The translations under genes and the position numbers were made by a program. Below, piece by piece: positions 9,462 through 16,909 of a DNA stretch of 64,000 nt. How positions within the stretch are numbered: position 1 is the first letter of the stretch; each line of letters starts with the position of its first letter. The DNA is from JAPHTQ01 sp050288165. Lineage in GTDB: Bacteria > Pseudomonadota > Gammaproteobacteria > Thiohalomonadales > Thiohalomonadaceae. The notes below the pieces were generated by a model. The model was not told where the DNA came from. It saw only the letters and a program-made list of their open reading frames with translations, and made no database searches. Where the stretch lies: positions 124,001-188,000 of the forward strand of contig JBNKDG010000003.1 of assembly GCA_050288165.1 (NCBI GenBank). Direction: 5' to 3'.

Positions 9462-10474
9462 GATTCACCGCCTGCTGCGCGCAGTTCCTTGAGCATGACG
9501 CCGGCACGGATCGGATTCAGCGCCACCGCTTCGCCGGCATCGAGGCCTGCCAACACTTCTGTTTTGCCATCGCTGAGTACCCGGCCGACACGGACCTGAC
9601 GGAACTGGATACCGGTCTTGGTCAGCACATAGACCGCGGTGACTTCACTGCGATGAACCACGGCACTGGAAGGAATCAGCAGGCGCTGCTCCTCGCCGGT
9701 AACAAAGGCCGCCTTGACCAGCATGCCGGGGTAAACACCGCGCAGTACCCCCTCCAGATCGACCCGCACACGGAAGGTATGGGAGGCGGCATCGGCATAG
9801 GGGCTAATAGTCAGCTTGCTACTTTCGAGAACGGTCTCGGTTTCGCCGGGAAAGACCACCTTGGCGTGGGAAAGACGGCGCACACTATCGATGTAGCGCT
9901 GCGGCACCTCAGCCACTGCGCGTAGATTCTCCAGGGAGATGCCGGTGAGCAGACGAGTACCCGGATTGGCGCTCTCACCCGGCTCCACATGGCGCTCGAC
10001 CACGATGCCGCTGTAGGGGGCGCGGATTACCGTATGCTCCAACTGCTCCTGTGCCTGCTCCACTGCCGCATTAGCCGCTTTGAGATTGGCCTCTGCCGTA
10101 TCGTAGGCGGCCCGCGAGACCAGTTTTTTGGCAAAGATATCTTTTACCCGTTTGAAGTTGGCGTCGGCTTCAGCGGCTCGTGCCTGTGCGGCTTTCAGCG
10201 CCGCACGCTGTTCCTTGTCGCGGAAGCGGATCAATACGGCCCCTTTCTCCACGTAGTCGTCCACGTCGACCAGCACCTCGACAATACGACCCGAGGTCTG
10301 GGCGGAAACGGTACTCTTGTTAACCGCCTCGATCACTGCATCCAGCACCGTCTCGCTGGGCACGGTCTGCAGGGTGGCATCGGCCCGCTCGAGTGACGTC
10401 AGGTCAGCAGCGGAGGATGAAATGGCCCAGCCGAAACCGAGGCAAAGCAGAGCAATAGGTCGCAAGTTGCGCAT
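9458..10474 (-). CDS. Periplasmic adaptor (membrane-fusion) subunit of the RND pump
   Basis: The 338-residue protein begins with a signal peptide (MRNLRPIALLCLGFGWAISSSA) without a lipobox cysteine. It then has the split biotinyl-lipoyl domain (SGRIVEVLVDVDDYVEKGAVL and later VIRAPYSGIVVERHVEPGE), an alpha-helical hairpin (about residues 90-140: RDKEQRAALKAAQARAAEAD) and beta-barrel segments. It links the inner-membrane permease to an outer-membrane factor and is first in the operon. A 10-bp palindrome just upstream is a likely operator. The C-terminal membrane-proximal region (TKTGIQFRQVRVGRVLSDG) is intact. Confidence 0.9.
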   Translation of the reverse strand: MRNLRPIALLCLGFGWAISSSAADLTSLERADATLQTVPSETVLDAVIEAVNKSTVSAQTSGRIVEVLVDVDDYVEKGAVLIRFRDKEQRAALKAAQARAAEADANFKRVKDIFAKKLVSRAAYDTAEANLKAANAAVEQAQEQLEHTVIRAPYSGIVVERHVEPGESANPGTRLLTGISLENLRAVAEVPQRYIDSVRRLSHAKVVFPGETETVLESSKLTISPYADAASHTFRVRVDLEGVLRGVYPGMLVKAAFVTGEEQRLLIPSSAVVHRSEVTAVYVLTKTGIQFRQVRVGRVLSDGKTEVLAGLDAGEAVALNPIRAGVMLKELRAAGGES

Positions 10475-10517
10475 GGAAATCCCCTATCCAAGTAAAATCA
10501 AAGAGTTAAATAATTAA

Positions 10518-10543
10518 TGTATATTAGAATTTGCTAATATACA
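10518..10543. promoter_or_regulatory. Perfect 10-bp inverted repeat upstream of the efflux operon
   Basis: TGTATATTAG and CTAATATACA flank a 6-bp spacer, 44 bp upstream of the adaptor ATG in an AT-rich stretch. The form is that of an ArsR- or TetR-type operator, but no such regulator gene is adjacent. Confidence 0.55.
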
Positions 10544-10624
10544 CGAAAATTTACAATGGGGAAATGACAAGGATATTTCAACGGGGTAGAGACTGCACCC
10601 TGTACCCTCCCTGGTAACATGTGC

Positions 10625-12244
10625 TTAGAGTTTGAAGCGATTAACCATCTCTTCCAACTGTGAGGAGAGAGCGACTAGCTCTTCACTGATCTGCGCAGTA
10701 TGGCGTGCCCCTTCGGCACTTTTGTCGGCGATCTGGGCGATGTTGTTGACGTTCTGGTTAATCTCTTCCGCCACGGCAGTCTGCTCCTCGGCAGCGGTGG
10801 CGATCTGGGTATTCATGTCACTAATCGTGCTGACCTCGCTGGAGATCATCCCCAGCGACTCACCTGCTGCTTCAACACGCTCTTCACAGATTGTGGCCTT
10901 CTGCCTTGCCTCCTCCATGCCCTGCACGGCATCACGGGCACCGCTTTGAAGTTTTTCGATCATGGTGCGGATCTCTTCCGCCGACTGCTGCGAACGGGAG
11001 GCCAGGGTACGCACTTCATCGGCGACCACGGCAAAGCCGCGGCCCGCCTCACCAGCCCGAGCAGCCTCAATGGCGGCGTTCAGGGCCAACAGGTTGGTCT
11101 GCTCGGCGATACCCTTGATCACATCCAGTACCATACCGATGTTTTCACTATCCGCATCAAGCCGTTTGACTGCTTTACCAGCAGACTCGATCCCTTCCAT
11201 CAGCGCTGAAATCCCGCCGATCGCCTCGGTCGAGACAAACGCTCCATTACGCGCTTCGGCAGTTGCCTCCTGAGAGGCCTCAGCGGTCTTCACCGCGTTG
11301 TGTGCCACCTCCTGCACTGCCGCGTTCATTTCGTGCATCGAGTTGGCCACCATGTCGGTCTCGCGCTGCTGCTCCAGTACGCCCTGTAGAGACTGTTCAG
11401 ACACGGTCGAGGCCCTGTTTGCCATCTCCATCAGGCGCTTGGTCGATTCTGCGACCTCGGACATGCTATGACGGAACATGCGCAGCATGGCAGCGAAGGC
11501 GCGGGTCATGGCACCGATCTCGTCCTGCGAATCCGACAGCGCAATCTCACGCCCCAGATCGGCATCGCGCTCAATCTCTTCCATCAGGTGTCTCAGGGCA
11601 TTAATCCGCTTGCTCACCACACTGCGGATAAGGAAGAAGATCAACACCATACCCAGTCCGAACAGCACCATGTGCATGACCGCCGAGATCACAAGATTGC
11701 GGTCGACCTGAGAATCCAGTTCAGCGAGGGAGTAACTGATACGCACAGCGCCGATGACGCTGTTTTCCGGCACCTGGTGACACATCAGACAGTTGGTACC
11801 ACGGTAGTCCTTTTCCGCAACGACTGGGTTCACCACAGTCAGGATCCGTCCCTTTTCATTGTTACTGAGTTCGATGACCTGTTCACCATTAAGGGCTCTT
11901 TCGTCCAGGCTATCCGCTGGCTGCTCATGGGGAAAACCGGGGCCAAAGACATCACTTACCGCCGGGGTTCTGACGATACGAGCATCCAGCACTCCGGGAC
12001 GCTCCAGCACCTTGTTGCGGGTGATATCACGATTCGCCATGGTACCGGTCAGCATCATGGTATTGATGCTATCGAAGTAGGAATCGGCCGCATCCTTTGT
12101 CTGCTGCTCGACAATATTCAGGATAAGGGCACGCTCACTAATGGCGTTATGCACCAGTACCGCCAGCATGACCAGGATAAAAACCAGCACCACTGTCAGG
12201 ATGACCTTGGCCTGGACAGACAGATTTTTACTCAGAAACCCCAT
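10625..12244 (-). CDS. Methyl-accepting chemotaxis protein with a c-type haem motif
   Basis: The 539-residue receptor has two membrane helices (about 13-32 and 182-205) bounding a periplasmic sensor domain, a HAMP domain, and a complete signalling domain with the hairpin tip EQTNLLALNAAIEAARAGE. The sensor domain carries CLMCH at residues 152-156 (DNA 11777-11791), the CxxCH motif that binds haem covalently, close to the second membrane helix. The receptor is therefore likely a redox, oxygen or NO sensor rather than an amino-acid receptor. This layout, with the haem motif after a NPVVAEKDYRGTN segment, resembles haem-containing tandem-like MCP sensors known in sulfate- and metal-reducing bacteria. 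No che genes are in the window. Confidence 0.9.
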   Translation of the reverse strand: MGFLSKNLSVQAKVILTVVLVFILVMLAVLVHNAISERALILNIVEQQTKDAADSYFDSINTMMLTGTMANRDITRNKVLERPGVLDARIVRTPAVSDVFGPGFPHEQPADSLDERALNGEQVIELSNNEKGRILTVVNPVVAEKDYRGTNCLMCHQVPENSVIGAVRISYSLAELDSQVDRNLVISAVMHMVLFGLGMVLIFFLIRSVVSKRINALRHLMEEIERDADLGREIALSDSQDEIGAMTRAFAAMLRMFRHSMSEVAESTKRLMEMANRASTVSEQSLQGVLEQQRETDMVANSMHEMNAAVQEVAHNAVKTAEASQEATAEARNGAFVSTEAIGGISALMEGIESAGKAVKRLDADSENIGMVLDVIKGIAEQTNLLALNAAIEAARAGEAGRGFAVVADEVRTLASRSQQSAEEIRTMIEKLQSGARDAVQGMEEARQKATICEERVEAAGESLGMISSEVSTISDMNTQIATAAEEQTAVAEEINQNVNNIAQIADKSAEGARHTAQISEELVALSSQLEEMVNRFKL

Positions 12245-12405
12245 TTACTTCGTCTCCGCTCACAATGATGCCCAAATGGGATACCACTCAGGTCCAATAC
12301 GAAACTGGCATCGCAGAAATAGCGTAGTACAGATCGCCGACGAACATACTATCGGCAGAGAGCGGGATAAGTTAAGCCTTATCGCAGAGAATTCAAGCTC
12401 GACCG

Positions 12406-14100
12406 TCAGCTACTTAGTAACCTGACGTGGGTGGACTTATCGCTTTGAAAGAACGAATAGGCTGCGTGTCCATGGCAGCGTGCGCTCAACATCGCCTGTT
12501 CCGCATTATGCAGCAGGGTTTCACTGTCACTGCCATCGTTCGGATAGAGGCAAATACCTATACAGGGACTAAGGAATAGTTCATAACCGTTGGCGCATAT
12601 GGGTTTGGTAAAGGCTTCCATTAACCCCTTGGCGGTTTCCTCAATGGCGCTTACAGCATTCTCACCTTTGACCAGGATAACGAAATCATCATTCTCCAGT
12701 CGCGCCACCGTGGCACTGGGACGAAGACTATCGGTCAGGCGCTGTGCCACCAGCCTTAGCATGTGCTCAACAATACTTTTCTGCCGAACATCTCCCAGCA
12801 GGTCGCTCAGATCCAGACCCACGCTCATGACGCCAAAAGAGGTATTCTGACAGCGGGAATTGAGGATCGCCTGACCCAGGCGCTCCAGCAGCAGGTTTCG
12901 ATTGGCGAGTCCGGTGACCGCGTCGAAGTGCGCCAGTTTGTGCAGTTGCTGACGTGTTTTCAGCCGCTCGGTAATGTCCTTGCCTGTAGACACATAGTGG
13001 GTCACTTCACCGCTGGCACTGCTTACCGGGGTGATGGTCTTGGCTTCGTAGTAGAGCTCACCATCCTTACGTCGGTTGATGAATACATCGGTAAAGGGCA
13101 GTCCACTAGTCAGATTGCGCCAGATGGTTTCGTAGAACTTCAGATCGTGGAAGCCTGACTTCAGGATGGCGGGGTTCTTGCCGATGACCTCTTCGGCGGC
13201 ATAGCCGGTGATCTCTTCAAAAGCCGCGTTGACATAGAGGATCACGCCGTTGATATCGGTAATCATCACCGAGTCGGCCGACTGCTCCAGTGCCCAGGCC
13301 ATCATTTCACGCTCTTCGACCAGTTGATGTCGCTCGCTGACATCAATGGAGAAGCTGGCTACTCGGTAGATCTCGCCCTTACCATCGCGAATGGGGAAAG
13401 AACGAGTATTGATCCAGCGGACTGTTCCATCAGGGGTCAGAATACGGTATTCGGCGGTCAGCCCTATCCAACCATGGACCTCAAGCAAGCGTTTAATACG
13501 GGTGTAATCCTCAGGATGAATGGTATCCAGCAGGAATTGCTGGCCGTCTTTCATCGCATCCATGGGGTATTCCCACAGATCGATAAATGCCGGACTGATG
13601 TAGATCGGTTCACCACTGCGTGCATCCATCAACCAGAAAACACCGCCGATATTCTCCATCAACTGGCGGAAGTTACGCTCACTCTCATGCAAGGCCTTAA
13701 CGGCCATATGGTGCTGAGAACGGATTTCGCTCTCAGCCAGTTCACGCTCAATCGCTGGTAACAAACGGCTAAGGTTACCCTTACTGATGAAGTCATGCGC
13801 ACCGGCATGCATCAAAGACACGGCCTGCTCTTCACCGATACCGTCGGAGAGCACAATGACCGGGGTATTTAGTTTGAGGTCGCGAACAAAGGCAAGGATA
13901 TAACGGGCGGAGATGTCGGAGAGATGGACATTACAGAGGATGATGTCCCACTGCTCGTGCTCCAACAGGGACTCAACACCAACGCCATCAGGCTGATGGT
14001 GAAAACGGGCATTTAATCCGCCCTGCCGCAGCAAGTCGATCACACGTTGCGCGTCGGCATCCGAGCCCTCCAGCAGGAGAATGCGTAGCGTGTCACTCAT
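12406..14100 (-). CDS. REC-PAS-PAS-GGDEF protein with degenerate receiver and cyclase sites
   Basis: I start at the ATG at 14100 (MSDTLRILLL), preceded by GGAG at 7 nt; a longer frame upstream adds 53 residues with no family likeness. The 564-residue protein has a receiver domain (1-120), two PAS domains (about 145-285 and 290-410; the second contains GVILYVNAAFEEITGYAAEE) and a GGDEF-like domain (about 415-560). The usual phosphoacceptor Asp is Asn57 (IILCNVHLSD), and the GGDEF signature reads ENDDF. Neither phosphorylation nor c-di-GMP synthesis is therefore expected in the standard way; it may act as a binding or scaffolding protein. It is divergent from ettA. Confidence 0.85.
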   Translation of the reverse strand: MSDTLRILLLEGSDADAQRVIDLLRQGGLNARFHHQPDGVGVESLLEHEQWDIILCNVHLSDISARYILAFVRDLKLNTPVIVLSDGIGEEQAVSLMHAGAHDFISKGNLSRLLPAIERELAESEIRSQHHMAVKALHESERNFRQLMENIGGVFWLMDARSGEPIYISPAFIDLWEYPMDAMKDGQQFLLDTIHPEDYTRIKRLLEVHGWIGLTAEYRILTPDGTVRWINTRSFPIRDGKGEIYRVASFSIDVSERHQLVEEREMMAWALEQSADSVMITDINGVILYVNAAFEEITGYAAEEVIGKNPAILKSGFHDLKFYETIWRNLTSGLPFTDVFINRRKDGELYYEAKTITPVSSASGEVTHYVSTGKDITERLKTRQQLHKLAHFDAVTGLANRNLLLERLGQAILNSRCQNTSFGVMSVGLDLSDLLGDVRQKSIVEHMLRLVAQRLTDSLRPSATVARLENDDFVILVKGENAVSAIEETAKGLMEAFTKPICANGYELFLSPCIGICLYPNDGSDSETLLHNAEQAMLSARCHGHAAYSFFQSDKSTHVRLLSS

Positions 14101-14276
14101 AACGTTCTCCGTAGTGAACGTGGTAGTTTTCTTTATTCGATCCCTGGCATGCGCCGACTGACATCCTATGCCTCTATCGTCCTGGAGACAAGTGTTTAAT
14201 TTTGTGTGGAAATAACACTGTAATTCCACATTCAGGTGCCACTTTTTGGTAGTGATCAATCACCTGTGCATTGGCT

Positions 14277-14306
14277 TTGTCCGAGAGCACCTATTACCTC
14301 TATAAT
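14277..14306 (+). promoter_or_regulatory. Promoter of ettA
   Basis: A perfect TATAAT at 14301-14306 has TTGTCC at 14277-14282, spacer 18 bp. Transcription would start near 14313, about 30 nt before the ettA ATG. Confidence 0.6.
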
Positions 14307-14343
14307 GTCGTGAAATTCCTGTTCATTACCCCGTGTGGAGTCT

Positions 14344-16008
14344 ATGGCACAATACATCTATACCATGAACCGCGTTTCCAAGATCGTGCCGCCGAAACGC
14401 GAAATTCTGAAAGACATTTCCCTCTCCTTTTTCCCCGGCGCCAAGATCGGTGTACTCGGCCTCAACGGCGCGGGTAAATCGACCTTGCTACGCATCATGG
14501 CCGGCGTCGATACCGAGATCGAAGGTGAGGCGCGTCCGCAGCCTGGGATCAAGATTGGCTATTTGCCGCAAGAACCGCAATTAGAGGAATCTCTCGATGT
14601 ACGCGGCAATATTGAGCTGGCGGTTGGCGAGGTAAAAAATGCGTTAAAGCGTCTTGATGAGGTCTACGCTGCCTATGCCGATCCGGACGCCGATTTCGAT
14701 GCGCTAGCGGCGGAACAGGCACAACTGGAAAACATCATCCAGGCCACCGACGGTCACAATATCGATCGCCATCTGGAGGTCGCCGCCGACGCCCTGCGTC
14801 TGCCGCCGTGGGATGCAGATGTAACCAAGCTCTCTGGCGGTGAGAAACGCCGTGTGGCGCTGTGCAAGCTGCTGCTGGAAAAACCGGACATGCTGCTGCT
14901 GGACGAGCCGACCAACCACCTCGATGCCGAATCGGTCGCCTGGCTGGAACGCTTCCTCCACGACTACGAAGGCACCGTGGTAGCGATCACCCACGACCGC
15001 TACTTCCTCGACAACGTTGCCGGCTGGATCCTGGAACTGGACCGCGGCTACGGCATTCCGTGGGAGGGTAACTACACCTCCTGGCTGGAGCAGAAGGAAC
15101 AGCGCCTGGAGCAGGAGCAGAAATCCGAACAGGCCCGCATTAAGGCGATGAAGCAGGAACTGGAGTGGGTACGCTCCAATCCGAAAGGTCGCCACGCCAA
15201 ATCCAAGGCACGTATGGCCCGTTTCGAGGAGATGTCGTCCAAGGAATACCAGAAGCGCAACGAGACCAACGAACTGTTCATCCCACCGGGTCCACGCCTC
15301 GGCGATCTGGTGATCGAGGCGAAGGACCTGAAGAAGGGCTTCGGCGACCGCCTGCTGATCGACGGCCTCAACTTCAACCTGCCGCCCGGCGGCATCGTCG
15401 GCGTCATCGGCCCCAACGGCGCGGGCAAAACCACCCTGTTCCGCATGCTGGTGGGCCAGGAGCAGCCGGATTCCGGCGAACTGCGGCTGGGTGACACGGT
15501 CAAGCTGGCCTATGTGGATCAGAGCCGTGACGACCTGGACCCGAAAAAGACCGTGTGGGAGGAGCTCTCCGGCGGCCTCGACAATATGATCGTCGGCGAC
15601 TTCACCGTCAACTCCCGCGCCTATGTCGGCCGTTTCAACTTCCGTGGCACCGACCAGCAAAAGCGGGTCGGCGACCTCTCCGGTGGTGAACGCAACCGCC
15701 TGCACATGGCCAAGCTATTGGCCACCGGCGGTAACCTGCTGCTGCTCGACGAACCGACCAACGACCTCGACGTGGAGACCCTGCGCGCGCTGGAAGAGGC
15801 GTTGCTGGAGTTCCCCGGCTGCGCCATCGTGGTCTCCCACGACCGCTGGTTCCTCGACCGTATCGCCACCCATATCCTCGCCTTCGAGGGCGACTCCCAT
15901 GTGGAGTGGTTCGAGGGCAACTTCGCCGACTACGAGGAGGACAAGAAGCGTCGCCTCGGCGAGGAGTCAGTACAGCCGCACCGGATCAAGTACAAGAAAC
16001 TGGCCTAG
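14344..16008 (+). CDS. ettA: Energy-dependent translational throttle protein EttA (ABC-F)
   Basis: The 554-residue soluble protein has two ABC ATPase domains: Walker A GLNGAGKST and GPNGAGKTT, signature motifs LSGGEKRRVAL and LSGGERNRLHM, and Walker B with DEPTNHLD and DEPTNDLD. The linker and length match E. coli EttA (555 residues), whose start MAQYIYTM is reproduced at the ATG at 14344; a GTG three codons earlier is possible but does not fit the family. EttA binds the ribosomal E site and gates entry into elongation according to the ATP/ADP ratio. The gene is followed after 9 bp by the DUF815 ATPase gene. Confidence 0.95.
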   Translation: MAQYIYTMNRVSKIVPPKREILKDISLSFFPGAKIGVLGLNGAGKSTLLRIMAGVDTEIEGEARPQPGIKIGYLPQEPQLEESLDVRGNIELAVGEVKNALKRLDEVYAAYADPDADFDALAAEQAQLENIIQATDGHNIDRHLEVAADALRLPPWDADVTKLSGGEKRRVALCKLLLEKPDMLLLDEPTNHLDAESVAWLERFLHDYEGTVVAITHDRYFLDNVAGWILELDRGYGIPWEGNYTSWLEQKEQRLEQEQKSEQARIKAMKQELEWVRSNPKGRHAKSKARMARFEEMSSKEYQKRNETNELFIPPGPRLGDLVIEAKDLKKGFGDRLLIDGLNFNLPPGGIVGVIGPNGAGKTTLFRMLVGQEQPDSGELRLGDTVKLAYVDQSRDDLDPKKTVWEELSGGLDNMIVGDFTVNSRAYVGRFNFRGTDQQKRVGDLSGGERNRLHMAKLLATGGNLLLLDEPTNDLDVETLRALEEALLEFPGCAIVVSHDRWFLDRIATHILAFEGDSHVEWFEGNFADYEEDKKRRLGEESVQPHRIKYKKLA

Positions 16009-16017
16009 GAACGGCCC

Positions 16018-16878
16018 ATGGAAGAGCGGCTGGAGCGTTTAATCGAGCTGGGCGAGCGTCTGCTGGCCCAGCTCAGCCACAGCCCTTCCAATCACTTCAT
16101 CGACTGGTCCGCCAGCGCCTTTCGCTGGCACCGTGAGCACGGCGGTGGCGTACTCAGGGCCATCGTCCAACCACGTACCCTGCGCCTGCAAGACCTGCAG
16201 GGTATCGAGCGGCAAAAAACCCTGCTGGAGCGCAACACCCGCCAGTTTGTTGCCGGCCTCCCGGCCAACAACGCCCTGCTGTGGGGCTCACGCGGCACCG
16301 GCAAATCCTCCCTGATCAAGGCACTGCTACACCACCACGCGGATGCGGGGCTGCGATTGATCGAGGTGGAACGTAGCGAACTGGTGGATCTGCCACAGAT
16401 CGTCACCCTCCTGCGGGAACGTCCCGAGCGCTTCATCCTCTTCTGCGACGACCTCAGCTTCGAGGCCGGCGACCCCGGCTATAAAGCGCTCAAGGTGGCA
16501 CTGGACGGCTCCCTCGACGCCCCACCGGACAACGTACTGATCTACGCCACCTCCAACCGCCGCCATCTGGTGCCGGAAACCATGCGTGAAAATCAGGAGG
16601 CACAGGTGGTCGATACCGAGCTCCACCTTGGCGACGCCCTGGAGGAGAAGATATCCCTGTCGGAGCGCTTCGGCCTCTGGCTCTCGTTTTATCCCTTCAA
16701 TCAGGACGAGTATCTCGGCATTGTCCGCTACTGGCTGCTACAACTGGGTATAGAGACATTTGACGACGAAGCCCGCGCCGATGCCCTGCGCTGGGCCCAG
16801 GCCCGCGGCACCCGCAGTGGCCGTAGCGCCTGGCAGTTCGCCCGTGATCTGGCCGGACGAAGTCGCCTGGGTGAATAA
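16018..16878 (+). CDS. DUF815 family AAA ATPase
   Basis: The 286-residue protein has Walker A (LLWGSRGTGKSSLIKAL, near residues 87-103), Walker B (FILFCDDLSFE) and the sensor region IYATSNRRHLVPE, matching the DUF815 ATPase family. Members are soluble P-loop ATPases of unsettled function, often next to nucleotide-metabolism or protease genes. It follows ettA by 9 bp and precedes the Lon-like protease gene by 31 bp, all on one strand, so the three probably share transcripts. AGGA lies 8 nt before the ATG. Confidence 0.85.
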   Translation: MEERLERLIELGERLLAQLSHSPSNHFIDWSASAFRWHREHGGGVLRAIVQPRTLRLQDLQGIERQKTLLERNTRQFVAGLPANNALLWGSRGTGKSSLIKALLHHHADAGLRLIEVERSELVDLPQIVTLLRERPERFILFCDDLSFEAGDPGYKALKVALDGSLDAPPDNVLIYATSNRRHLVPETMRENQEAQVVDTELHLGDALEEKISLSERFGLWLSFYPFNQDEYLGIVRYWLLQLGIETFDDEARADALRWAQARGTRSGRSAWQFARDLAGRSRLGE

Positions 16879-16909
16879 ACAAGAAAAACGGATCCCATCA
16901 AGGAGCGTT

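Noticed and set aside
14704..15705. 333-codon frame opposite ettA
   Set aside because: Antisense shadow of ettA; Val/Leu/Gln-rich composition without motifs.
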